Of a stretch of DNA of 64,000 nt, positions 18,486 to 26,993 are shown in pieces (within the stretch, counting starts at the first letter, position 1; every line of letters begins with the position of its first letter). The position numbers were made by a program, and so were the translations under genes. The DNA is from JAXMAR01 sp046350295 (GTDB lineage Bacteria; Planctomycetota; Planctomycetia; Gemmatales; Gemmataceae), in contig JAXMAR010000005.1 in NCBI GenBank assembly GCA_046350295.1, positions 62,001-126,000 of the forward strand, written 5' to 3'. The notes under the pieces were generated by a model. That model was given only the letters and a program-made list of their open reading frames with translations. It was not told the origin of the DNA and did not search any database.

Positions 18486-19185
18486 ATGAGCAAGCGGGTC
18501 CTCGTCACCGGGTCTTCCAGCCGCATCGGCCGCGCCGTTGTCGCCGGTGCTGACGCGGCCACGGCGTCCGTGGCTTCGACCGGACGCCTTGTCGCCGACC
18601 AGGTCGTCAGCTCGACGGACGCTTGTTGGACCGGGCGATGGCCGGCATCAGTTCGCGCTGATCCATCTGGCCGCCCTTCCGGACGGCGGCCGGCTTTTCC
18701 GCTCAACTCGTGCCGAACAACGTCATCGGCGTTCACAGCGCGCTCGAAAGCGCGCGGCAAGCAGGCGTCGGCGCTCGTGCTCGCCTCGAGCGGCCAGGTG
18801 GTCTGGTACGATCGGCTGCCGCGCTGCAGGGCCTTCGGCGTCGACGTGCAGCCGACGCCGCGTTACTGGTACGCCGCCTGCAAGATGTTCCTGGAAGCCG
18901 CGGGCCAGGCCTTCGCCGAGACCGGCCAGTGCTGGCGTCCTGGTCTGGGCTGGTGCCCGCGCGACAAGGGACAGGAAGCCGAGATCGCAAGCACGAAGCT
19001 GTTCCAGATATCTACCTCAGCCCGCCCGACGCCGGCCGCTTCTTCGCCTGCTGCGTCGAGCCCTCCAGCACCTCGCTGCCGTGCTGCGACCAGCCGGCCC
19101 GGTCCACTGGTCGCGGCGACCTCGAGCCGGCGCACGCTGGTCGGCTTCAGGCCTCGCGGGCAACTGGCCGGAAGGCTTGTAGTTG
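18486..19185 (+). pseudogene. NAD-dependent epimerase/dehydratase (extended SDR), frameshifted
   Basis: The ATG at 18486 opens with K-R-V-L-V-T-G-S-S-S-R-I-G-R-A-V-V, a Rossmann nucleotide-binding start in which the usual G-x-x-G-x-x-G is slightly altered. Later frames carry A-L-I-H-L-A-A-L-P, N-V-I-G-V-H-S-A-L-E-S-A-R, L-V-L-A-S-S-G-Q-V-V, and a probable active-site region P-T-P-R-Y-W-Y-A-A-C-K-M-F-L-E-A (Y-x-x-x-K). These are NAD-dependent epimerase signatures. Three or more frameshifts interrupt the order. The substrate is unknown; members act on nucleotide sugars. Confidence 0.65.
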
Positions 19186-19269
19186 TTGCTTGGACAATGG
19201 AGGGTAGGCCTCGAGCACCGGCGTGCAGCTATTCCTCGTCTTCGGCGCCCGACCGCCCCGCGTGCGGCC

Positions 19270-19599
19270 TTTCTCGACAGCCTCGGTAGTCGCTCCATGG
19301 CGAAGGAGCTTGCGGATGTAGTCGACGACGCCGAGGAATTCGGCGTAGGCTTCAATGCCGGCCTTCGTTGGCGGTGATCATGATGATCGGCGGGGCGTCT
19401 TCTTGTCGCGGAAGTGTTCGGGGCCGGATAGCCGCCCATGCGGCATCATCATGTCGAGGATGACCAGATCGGGGCAACGGTTGTAGACGATCTGCTCTGT
19501 TGACCGTCAGGCCTGAAGCACGCGGAAACGCGATTTCAACGGCGCGGATGCCGTCGGAAATAATCGTCGTCGACAAGGATGGTTTCTTCTCGGCCATTT
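19270..19599 (-). pseudogene. response-regulator receiver domain protein, frameshifted
   Basis: From the ATG at 19599 the reading M-A-E-K-K continues in a shifted frame as T-I-L-V-D-D-D, an acidic receiver start. Downstream pieces in other frames give R-C-P-D-L-V-I-L-D-M-M-M-P (phospho-acceptor Asp) and P-P-I-I-M-I-T-A-N-E-G, the alpha4-beta4 region typical of planctomycete single-domain receivers. The expected Lys and C-terminal helix follow in yet another frame near 19300. At least three frameshifts are needed. It lies convergent to the damaged epimerase. Confidence 0.6.
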
Positions 19600-19797
19600 G
19601 CAGCTTCCTGGGCAGTCGATTCAGATTAGCAGGCGCGGGCAGCCTTTGCAGCGGCCAGCACTGCGCTCTCAAATGACTGCATGAAGGTCGCCGTCACGTC
19701 CTCACCGCTCCCGGCGGTTTTTGTCTATTTTTTCCGAATCGGTCGTTGTTACTGTAAGGTTTCCGCCCGAGCCCGTAATACCCTGGAGCGAGCGAGC

Positions 19798-20373
19798 ATG
19801 GCCGGCCCGGAGACGCGTCCCAGTTTGCTGGCCCGGGTGCGCGACGTGCGCGACCGGGACGCCTGGCGCGAGTTCATCGACCTTTACGGGCCTCTGGTCT
19901 ATCGCTACGGTCGCCGCCAAGGGTTGCAGGACGCGGACGCCGCCGACCTGACCCAATGCGTGATGCAGGCTCTGGCGGGCCGCCTCGACTACGATGAAGG
20001 GCGCGGCGCCTTCCGGGCCTGGCTGTTCGGCGTGGCCCGGCGGCAACTCCTCAAGCAGATCGAACGCAACCGGCGTCAGCCGCGCGGCGTGGGGGACACG
20101 ACGAACCTGCTCCACCTCGAAGAGCATCCTGCCCCGGAGGAAACGGCGTGGTGGGACGAGGAATACAAGCGGCGCCGCTTCCTCTGGGCCGTCGAAAAGG
20201 TGAGGCCGCATTTCGCGGAAGCGAGCTGGCAAGCGTTCTGGCGGACGGCGGTGGACGGGGCAGACGCGAAGGAAGTCAGCCGGGAATTGGGGCTGAGCAT
20301 CGGCGCCGTCTACACCGCGAAGAGCCGGGCCCTGGATCGCATCCGCAAGGAGATCGCGGCGCTGGAGGAATGA
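19798..20373 (+). CDS. ECF-type RNA polymerase sigma factor
   Basis: A 191-residue sigma-70 family factor. Region 2 spans about residues 10-80 (L-Y-G-P-L-V-Y-R-Y-G-R-R-Q-G-L-Q-D-A-D-A-A-D-L-T-Q, then F-R-A-W-L-F-G-V-A-R-R-Q). Region 4 lies near the C-terminus (D-G-A-D-A-K-E-V-S-R-E-L-G-L-S-I-G-A-V-Y-T-A-K-S-R-A-L-D-R-I-R). I start at the ATG at 19798, where homology begins; the frame is open to 19681. The next gene begins within about 60 bases and encodes a kinase with an N-terminal zinc-finger segment of the anti-sigma type. Planctomycetes are known for ECF factors genetically linked to Ser/Thr kinases. Confidence 0.9.
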   Translation: MAGPETRPSLLARVRDVRDRDAWREFIDLYGPLVYRYGRRQGLQDADAADLTQCVMQALAGRLDYDEGRGAFRAWLFGVARRQLLKQIERNRRQPRGVGDTTNLLHLEEHPAPEETAWWDEEYKRRRFLWAVEKVRPHFAEASWQAFWRTAVDGADAKEVSRELGLSIGAVYTAKSRALDRIRKEIAALEE

Positions 20374-20434
20374 GGTCTTGGTTCATGGTTTGGCGCGGCG
20401 ACATTGCCGCGACATGGAGCGCACAGAGGTTACG

Positions 20435-22663
20435 ATGGCGCAGACGTGTCCTTCAACCGAAGAATGGCAAGAGCACATCGAGGGCATCCTCTCCACGGAG
20501 GAACAGGCCGAGATGACCGCGCATCTCGATGAGTGCCTTTCCTGTCAGAACACCGTCGACATGCTCACAGGCGGCGACTCGATGCTGCGCCTGGCGCGGG
20601 ACGCTTCGGCCGATCGCACAGAAGCGTCGACCCGGCTCGCCGAGGTCCTCGCCGGTGTCAAGGCGGACGCAATCAAGGCAGACGCGATCAAGGCGGATGC
20701 GACGCGGGCCGAGACGGGCCAGGCGAGCGCCGATGAGCGTTTTTCTTTCGACCCTTCGCCGACGCCGGGGCATCTCGGCCGGCTCAAGCAGCACGAGATC
20801 ATCGAGCTTCTTGGCAAGGGAGGCTTCGGCTCGGTCTACCGCGCCTTCGACACCAAGCTGCACCGCGTCGTGGCCATCAAGGTGCTGGCGCCCGAGTTCG
20901 CGACGAGCGGCGCCCCACGCAGCCGCTTCATCCGCGAGGCGCAGGCGGCGGCGCAGATCAAGAACGAGCATATTGTCTCCATCCACGACGTGGAACACGA
21001 TCACCGTCCTCCCTATCTCGTGATGGAGTTCGTGGATGGCAGGACGCTGCAGGAGCGCCTCGATCGCGAGGGCGCCCTCGATCTGAAAGAAATCCTGCGC
21101 ATCGGCGTGCAGATCGCCGAGGGGTTGGCCGCGGCCCACCGGCTGGGGGTGATCCATCGCGACATCAAGCCGGCCAACATCCTGCTGGAAAACGGCGTGC
21201 AGCGCGTGAAGATCACGGACTTCGGCCTGGCCCGCACCGTCGACGACGCCAGCGTCACGCAGTCGGGCGTGATCGCCGGCACGCCGATGTACATGTCCCC
21301 CGAGCAGGCGGAGGGGCATCCCGTCGATCATCGCTCGGATCTGTTCAGCCTCGGCACGGTCCTTTACGCGATGTGCACGGGACGCCCGCCCTTTCGCGCT
21401 CCGGGGACGTTCGGCGTCCTGAGACGCGTGGTCGAAGAGACGCCGCGGCCGATCCGGGACATCAATCCCGAGATTCCGCAATGGCTGTGCGACGTGGTGG
21501 AGAAGCTCCACGCCAAGACTCCGGAGCGGCGGTTTCAGTCGGCCAGAGAAGTGGCGGACCTCCTGGGGGGCTATCTGGCGGAATTGCAGATGCGCGGCGA
21601 TGTCACGCCTCTGACATTCACCGCCGACACTTCCAGCCCCACCAGGGTTGAACGATCCCACGGCTCGGTCTTGGCGCGATTGCGGCGACGGCCGAGCAGA
21701 AGAAGGTGGCTGATTGCCGCGGGCGCCCTGGTCGTCGTTCTCGGCGCGCTGGCCGCGCTCGTGATTGCGCGCTGGTGGCCGCGGACGGCGCCATTTGCGA
21801 CGCTGACGGTCGACTGCGACGATCCGGAGTTGGCGGTCGAGCTGCTGTTCCGTCCCGATGCGGCGGCGGTTGAACCCGTGGGCGCGATCCCCGGTGACGG
21901 CCCGGAGCGTGGGGGCCCGGCCGCCCCCGCCAAGGCGGCCGCCGGCAGAACCTATACGTTCCGTCCGGCGCCCGGACTTTACGAGGTGCGCGGCTCCAAG
22001 GGGGGCAAGGTCCAGCGCCGCGACTTTGTCAACCTGGCGGCCGATGACGAGCGCCGTCTCGTCTGGCGCAAGGCGGACGGCTGGGAGCAGCTCTTCAACG
22101 GCGCCGATCTCGCCGGCTGGAAGACGCCTCAGGCGGACGTCAAAGCCTGGCGCGTCGAGAACGGCATGTTGGTGGGGACGAAGGCCTGCCAGTATCTCTT
22201 CAGTGTGGGGGAATTCGAGGATTTTCATCTTCGCGCCGAAATGCGCATCAACGGTCGCGGCGACTCCGGCATCTATTTCCGCAGCCCGTACGGGATTTTC
22301 GGCTTCAGGAACGGCGCCGGCCAGCCGCTCGTCGGCATCGACGGCTACGAGGCGCAGGTGATCGGGAACTTCTGCGCCGATCACACGGGCGACCTCGCCT
22401 GGCGGCCGCATCTCCGGCACTGGAGCGTTCTGGAGGCGAGCAGTCTCCCGCCCCCTCGGGACAATACCTGGCTGCTTCTGGAAGTCATCGCCACGGGCAA
22501 TCGCCTCGAGATCAAGGTGGACGGCAGGACCACGGTCGAGCACGTCGACGTGACGAATACGTTCAGGCGCGGCCACATTGTCCTCGAATCCTTCCGGCCG
22601 GAAACGGTGGTCCATTTCCGTAAGATCGAGATCAGGCCCCTCACGAACAATGTACCCGAGTGA
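20435..22663 (+). CDS. Ser/Thr kinase with anti-sigma-like zinc finger and extracytoplasmic DUF1080 domain
   Basis: A 742-residue multidomain membrane kinase. Residues 1-45 hold a zf-HC2-like motif (H-x-x-x-C-x-x-C in H-L-D-E-C-L-S-C). A short repeat K-A-D-A-I-K-A-D-A-I-K-A-D-A follows near 76-88. The kinase domain spans about 118-385: glycine loop G-K-G-G-F-G-S-V-Y, catalytic lysine 149, H-R-D-I-K-P-A-N, D-F-G-L-A. A membrane helix lies at about 425-446. The outer part ends in a DUF1080 (3-keto-disaccharide hydrolase-like) domain opening with W-E-Q-L-F-N-G-A-D-L-A-G-W. I chose the ATG at 20435, which follows AGAGG; ATG 20414 and an earlier start at 20378 are alternatives. It is probably co-transcribed with the sigma factor. 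Confidence 0.92.
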   Translation: MAQTCPSTEEWQEHIEGILSTEEQAEMTAHLDECLSCQNTVDMLTGGDSMLRLARDASADRTEASTRLAEVLAGVKADAIKADAIKADATRAETGQASADERFSFDPSPTPGHLGRLKQHEIIELLGKGGFGSVYRAFDTKLHRVVAIKVLAPEFATSGAPRSRFIREAQAAAQIKNEHIVSIHDVEHDHRPPYLVMEFVDGRTLQERLDREGALDLKEILRIGVQIAEGLAAAHRLGVIHRDIKPANILLENGVQRVKITDFGLARTVDDASVTQSGVIAGTPMYMSPEQAEGHPVDHRSDLFSLGTVLYAMCTGRPPFRAPGTFGVLRRVVEETPRPIRDINPEIPQWLCDVVEKLHAKTPERRFQSAREVADLLGGYLAELQMRGDVTPLTFTADTSSPTRVERSHGSVLARLRRRPSRRRWLIAAGALVVVLGALAALVIARWWPRTAPFATLTVDCDDPELAVELLFRPDAAAVEPVGAIPGDGPERGGPAAPAKAAAGRTYTFRPAPGLYEVRGSKGGKVQRRDFVNLAADDERRLVWRKADGWEQLFNGADLAGWKTPQADVKAWRVENGMLVGTKACQYLFSVGEFEDFHLRAEMRINGRGDSGIYFRSPYGIFGFRNGAGQPLVGIDGYEAQVIGNFCADHTGDLAWRPHLRHWSVLEASSLPPPRDNTWLLLEVIATGNRLEIKVDGRTTVEHVDVTNTFRRGHIVLESFRPETVVHFRKIEIRPLTNNVPE

Positions 22664-23397
22664 CGCTGGCGCACGGCTTGATTTCTCGGCGAGTGACCGT
22701 CTTGCCCACGAACCCCATCCAGGCCGTCTTTTTCGATCTCGGCGGCACGCTGCTCCATCCCGTCAACGTGGGCCGCGTCTACGCCGAGACCGCCGCCCGC
22801 TTCGGCTGCACGCTGGACGAGGAGACGCTCGCGGGACGCTTCCGCGCCGCCTTCCGCGCCCAGGAACGACTGGACGCCGCGCGCGGCTGGGTCACGAGCG
22901 AAGCGCGCGAGCGTGAGCGCTGGCAGAGCATCGTCCGTGATACCCTCGGCGACATTCGCGACTTCGATGCCTGTTTCGCCGAGCTTTACGACTTCTACGC
23001 GCGACCGAGCGGCTGGACGCTCGACCCGGAAGCGCCGGAGCTGTTGCGCGTTTTACACCAGCGCGGCGTCCGGTTGGGTGTCGCCTCGAACTACGATCAT
23101 CGCCTCTACGGCCTTGTGCGCGGCATCCCCGAGCTGGCTCCCCTGTCCCTGTTCGTCGTCAGCGCGGACGTCGGTTTCCGCAAGCCGGCGGCGCCATTCT
23201 TCGCCGCCATGTGGCACGCCGCGCAGGCCCCGGCCGAAAGCATCCTCATGGTGGGGGACGATCTGGAGAGCGACTACCAGGGGGCGCGCGCCGCGGGCAT
23301 GCAGGCCGTCCTGCTCGATCCGCGCGGACGGCACGTGGATGGGACGATGAACCGAATCACGAGCCTGAATGAGCTGCGGAAGCTTTCATCTGTTTAG
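22660..23397 (+). CDS. HAD-superfamily hydrolase (HAD-IA)
   Basis: A phosphatase-like protein of about 245 residues. Motif I is F-F-D-L-G-G-T-L, motif II is G-V-A-S-N-Y-D-H, the conserved Lys lies in F-R-K-P, and motif IV is M-V-G-D-D-L-E-S-D-Y-Q-G-A. In motif I the second Asp of D-x-D is replaced by Gly (D-L-G-G-T), as in several HAD-IA subgroups with non-standard chemistry. The GTG at 22660 overlaps the kinase stop codon (GTGA), suggesting translational coupling; a TTG at 22702 nearer the conserved start is possible. The substrate is unknown. Confidence 0.85.
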   Translation: MTLAHGLISRRVTVLPTNPIQAVFFDLGGTLLHPVNVGRVYAETAARFGCTLDEETLAGRFRAAFRAQERLDAARGWVTSEARERERWQSIVRDTLGDIRDFDACFAELYDFYARPSGWTLDPEAPELLRVLHQRGVRLGVASNYDHRLYGLVRGIPELAPLSLFVVSADVGFRKPAAPFFAAMWHAAQAPAESILMVGDDLESDYQGARAAGMQAVLLDPRGRHVDGTMNRITSLNELRKLSSV

Positions 23398-23402
23398 TTT
23401 CA

Positions 23403-23446
23403 CAACGGGGCCTATCCCTCTCGCTTTGCCAAAGGGACAGGCCCCG
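23403..23446. terminator. bidirectional hairpin between convergent genes
   Basis: ACGGGGCCTATCCCT and AGGGACAGGCCCCGT form a 15-bp stem with one mismatch around a 13-base loop, midway between the convergent HAD and WD40-kinase genes. No long T-run follows. The arm resembles the GGGACAGxCCCC dispersed elements at 1551 and 62331, so a repeat element may have been recruited as terminator. Confidence 0.6.
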
Positions 23447-23452
23447 TGTGGT

Positions 23453-26400
23453 TCACGGCAACCGGTAGATGTACACCGTGCCGTTGTTATTGCCGCTGAA
23501 GAGATAACGGCCGTCCGGTGAGAGATGCACGCCGCGAATCTCGAAACGCGTCGGATCCGGCGTGTACTCCCAGACGACTGTGCCGCTGGGTACGTCGAAC
23601 ACTTTCAAGGTCTTCTCGATGAAGGCCGCCAGGCGCTTTCCATTGGCGCTCAAGGTGGGCCACGGCCTGGCGCCCCCACCCAAAGGCGGCAGCGAGGTCG
23701 CTCCCCTTTCCTCAACGCCGCTCGCGCTCACTGCGAAGATTGCCGGCTTGGCGCCCAAGGAAAGGACGCGGCCGTCCGGCATGAAGAAAGACGGCGCGTT
23801 GAACGCGTGCAACTTCTTCGCATCCTTGAGGTCCCACAGCTCGTCGTGAATCAAGGCGAGGGCGCCCGAGGGGGCGAACTCTACACGCCCCGCATCCCCC
23901 GGCGGCGATACGAAGGAGCGCAGCGTTTCGCCGCTCTTGAAGTCCCACAACCAGGAGACGCCGTCCCAGAACGACCCGAGAAGAAACCGGCCGTCCGGTG
24001 AGACAGCGGCCCAGCGCGTGTGCGCCGCGCCCTCGCGCTTTTGCAATTTCAGAGGCAGGAACTCGTTCGAGGCCGTGTCGGTCAGGACCGGCAGAAACGC
24101 ATCCTGCCCGGTGTAGATAAAGGCGCGGGAGTCGGGACTGAAGAATGCGCCCGTTACCTGATTACCCGTCGGGCATTCGTGCTCTTTTCCGGTGTGGAGG
24201 TCCCAGAACATCGCCATACGCACGTGCATCCCGCCGGCGCCCACATAGCGGCCGTCGGGCGATACCGCAACCGCGTTCACGGGACCTCCGGGCCCGCGCA
24301 GGGCAACCGGTTCCGTCTTCGTTTCCTCGTCGAAGGCGCGAATGTCTCTACCTGCGGAGACAAGCAGCCGCTTGCCGCCGGCGCGATAGAACGCCACCTG
24401 ACCGGCATAGTACAGGTGATACTGCCAGACGAGTTTCCCCGTTTCGAGATCGAGCAGGTGAAGGTAGACGTTGTCGCCGAGGAGCAACAGCTTGCCATCG
24501 GGCGAGAACGCCAGGCTTTGCTGGGCGCCGTACTTGAACACGCGCGCCGTCTTTTCCGAGCCAAACTCCGCCGTCTTCCACACGTGAACCTCTTCGCCAA
24601 GGCCGGCCGCGATCCGCGTGCCGTCCTTGGAGAAGGTGACCGAGTGTACGGCGCGTTTGGGCGTCTCTTGAGGGACCTTCGGCGGCTCGACGGACGCGAG
24701 CGTGCGCTCGTTGTCGATGTTCCAGAGGCGAACGACGCCTTCATCCGAACCCGAGCCGGTCAGGGCCAGGGCGCCGTCGGGCGATATCGCGCAGCACGAG
24801 AGGTAGCCCTTGTGCCCCTTCAACACTTTGATCGGCTCGGGCGTCTTCGTGTCCCAAACCCACGCTTCCTTTTCCACCAGGCCGAGCAGCCGCGTGCCGC
24901 TCGAGAACTGCGGCCGGGCAAGCACGCCCCTCGCCGCCGCCCCGAGCCGCGCGAGTTCCTTTTCGTCCCGAGCCACCGGCTTGAGCGTCGCAATTTCCTT
25001 ACCCTCCTTGATGCTCCAGAGCCGCGCGCCGCCATCGGCTTGGCCTACGGCCAGCGTTGCATTGTCGGCGCTGATCGCGATGCTCGCGAGGTTGAGGATC
25101 GGGAGATGCCGGTCCTGCCGCAGCCGCTCGGGATCGCCCAGAAACACGCCGGAGACCAGGCCGGGCGTCGCCGTCGCGATCAGCGATCCGTCCGGGCTTA
25201 CGGCAATCACGCTGCCGCGCAGCCGATGCTCCCCCAACACGCCAACGAGCTCCTTCGGCTGCCCGTCAAACCTCTCCAGCGGCGGAATCTTCGCCGGGTC
25301 GAGAGCGTCGAGATACTTCGGATCGAACGTGGCGACGATGGGCGGGCCGAAGTCGAGCGTCTTGGGTCCGGGCAACGCGAGCGATCCGCTCTTGTCCTTG
25401 TCCGGATCGTTCTGTTCCTTCCCGTTCCCTCCCATGAACTGAAGCGCCACGAGCCCACCGCCCAGCAATAGGACAAGGAGAGCGGCCAGCGTGAGGTAGA
25501 CGCGCTTGCCGCCGCTGGACCGGCCCATCTCGGAAGCGGGCGCCAACGACAGCGACAGCGAGGTATCGCTCGCCGAGGATTCCCCGAGCGAAGAATCGCC
25601 CGCGGCGCCGGCCTCCGCCGCCACCACCGTTTTGGCGTCCGCCAGCGGCGAGCGCAGCGGCGCCGCGCTGACCGCCGCTGTTGCCGCCGCCAGGTCCGGC
25701 ACGCCTGCTCCCGCGCAAAACGGGGCCAGGGCCTGCGCCGCCTCCGCCGGCGTCTGGTAACGCTCGGCCTGCTTCTTCGCCATCATCCGGGCCACCACCG
25801 CCAGCAGCGCCTTGGGCGCCTCCGGACGCAAACTCGCCAGCGGCGCCGGGGTCCCGCGGATGTGCCCCTCCATCTTCTTGCGCAGGTCCGGATCGGGGAA
25901 CGGTCGCTCCCCGCCCAGGAGGAAATAGAGCGTGCAGCCCAGGCTGTAAATGTCCGAGCGGATGTCGGCGGTCCGCGGGTCGAGCGCTTGCTCCGGCGCC
26001 ATGTAGTCCGGCGTCCCCATCACCGCCCCCAGGCGCGTCTTCACCCGCTCCCGGTTGTCCCCCGTGTCTTGCTCGAGCCGCGCCAGGCCCAGATCGAGAA
26101 TCTTGACCAGCGGTCGGGGCGGCGCGTTCTTGATCTCCGCGACCGCCGTCAGCATCAGGTTGGACGGCTTGATGTCGCGGTGCACCAGCCCGCGCTCGTG
26201 CGCATGTTGCAGGCCGACCGCCGCTTGCCGGACGTACTCGCAGGCGTCGGCGATGGGCAGCTTCCCCTTCTGGGCCACGAGCGTGCTCAGGTCCTTGCCG
26301 TCGACGAACTCCATGGCGAGGAAATAGACGCCGTTCGCCTCCGACGCGTCGTGTGCGACCACGATGTTCGGATGCGCCATGCGGGCGACGACCGCGACCT

Positions 26401-26851
26401 CGCGCCGAAAGCGGCCGATGGCTTCGGAGCTGTGCGCGATGTCCGGGCGGATAATCTTGAGCGCGACGACGCGCTCCATGATCCGGTGCCTGGCGCGGAA
26501 GACCTGACCCATGCCGCCGGAGGCGAGCGGCGTTTGCAGCAGGTACGGGCCGAGCTGCAGCTGCGACGCCTTGCCGGCGAGAAGGGTGTTCGACTGGTAC
26601 GGCGTGATCCAGCCCCAGCGCACCAGCTCGCGCGCCAGCTCGTCGGGCCGCGTAAAGCGCTTCTGCAAATCGCGCGTCAGCTTGTCGAAGCGCACCGGCG
26701 TCAGGAACTCACCGCTCTTCAAGACCTGTACCAGTTCCGCGACGGTCCCTAGCGGCCTTGGCCCGGCTCGCGCCGGAGCGGCGGGCTCCGGGGGCGGAGC
26801 CGCTTGCGTGACGGTGACCTCGAAATCCTTGCGTGGTGGGTCGGCGGCCAT
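23453..26851 (-). CDS. Ser/Thr protein kinase with C-terminal WD40 propeller
   Basis: A 1,132-residue transmembrane kinase. A Pro-rich N-terminus and a helical module (R-W-G-W-I-T-P-Y-Q-S-N-T-L-L) precede the kinase domain at about 97-370: G-G-M-G-Q-V-F, V-V-A-L-K, H-R-D-I-K-P-S-N, D-L-G-L-A (Leu instead of Phe), and Y-M-A-P-E-Q. A low-complexity Ser/Ala linker leads to one membrane helix near 455-475 (L-T-L-A-A-L-L-V-L-L-L-G-G-G). The rest is a beta-propeller with recurring A-I-S-P-D-G and V-S-P-D-G-R blocks and terminal V-H-L-S-P-D-G-R-Y-L-F-S-G-N-N-N-G-T-V. The propeller would face the extracytoplasmic side as sensor or protein binder. Confidence 0.92.
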   Translation of the reverse strand: MAADPPRKDFEVTVTQAAPPPEPAAPARAGPRPLGTVAELVQVLKSGEFLTPVRFDKLTRDLQKRFTRPDELARELVRWGWITPYQSNTLLAGKASQLQLGPYLLQTPLASGGMGQVFRARHRIMERVVALKIIRPDIAHSSEAIGRFRREVAVVARMAHPNIVVAHDASEANGVYFLAMEFVDGKDLSTLVAQKGKLPIADACEYVRQAAVGLQHAHERGLVHRDIKPSNLMLTAVAEIKNAPPRPLVKILDLGLARLEQDTGDNRERVKTRLGAVMGTPDYMAPEQALDPRTADIRSDIYSLGCTLYFLLGGERPFPDPDLRKKMEGHIRGTPAPLASLRPEAPKALLAVVARMMAKKQAERYQTPAEAAQALAPFCAGAGVPDLAAATAAVSAAPLRSPLADAKTVVAAEAGAAGDSSLGESSASDTSLSLSLAPASEMGRSSGGKRVYLTLAALLVLLLGGGLVALQFMGGNGKEQNDPDKDKSGSLALPGPKTLDFGPPIVATFDPKYLDALDPAKIPPLERFDGQPKELVGVLGEHRLRGSVIAVSPDGSLIATATPGLVSGVFLGDPERLRQDRHLPILNLASIAISADNATLAVGQADGGARLWSIKEGKEIATLKPVARDEKELARLGAAARGVLARPQFSSGTRLLGLVEKEAWVWDTKTPEPIKVLKGHKGYLSCCAISPDGALALTGSGSDEGVVRLWNIDNERTLASVEPPKVPQETPKRAVHSVTFSKDGTRIAAGLGEEVHVWKTAEFGSEKTARVFKYGAQQSLAFSPDGKLLLLGDNVYLHLLDLETGKLVWQYHLYYAGQVAFYRAGGKRLLVSAGRDIRAFDEETKTEPVALRGPGGPVNAVAVSPDGRYVGAGGMHVRMAMFWDLHTGKEHECPTGNQVTGAFFSPDSRAFIYTGQDAFLPVLTDTASNEFLPLKLQKREGAAHTRWAAVSPDGRFLLGSFWDGVSWLWDFKSGETLRSFVSPPGDAGRVEFAPSGALALIHDELWDLKDAKKLHAFNAPSFFMPDGRVLSLGAKPAIFAVSASGVEERGATSLPPLGGGARPWPTLSANGKRLAAFIEKTLKVFDVPSGTVVWEYTPDPTRFEIRGVHLSPDGRYLFSGNNNGTVYIYRLP

Positions 26852-26955
26852 TGCAATTGCTCGGACGGAGCTTGCGGGATGGTAATGACCGCATTATCCC
26901 GGCGCGACGGGCCATGTCAAGCGACTAGCGGCCCCCAGTCCGCGCCCGGTTTCTC

Positions 26956-26961
26956 TATAAT
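26956..26961 (+). promoter_or_regulatory. consensus -10 box TATAAT upstream of guaB
   Basis: An exact TATAAT hexamer lies 33 bases before the guaB ATG in a GC-rich region. No good -35 box is visible at the normal spacing. A GGAG ribosome-binding site is at 26982-26985. Confidence 0.45.
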
Positions 26962-26993
26962 GACGCAGAAAGCGTCCCAGCGGAGCTTTCACC

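Noticed and set aside
20453..22615. 720-codon open frame antisense to the DUF1080 kinase
   Set aside because: It mirrors a fully recognised kinase gene; long antisense frames are expected in high-GC coding sequence.
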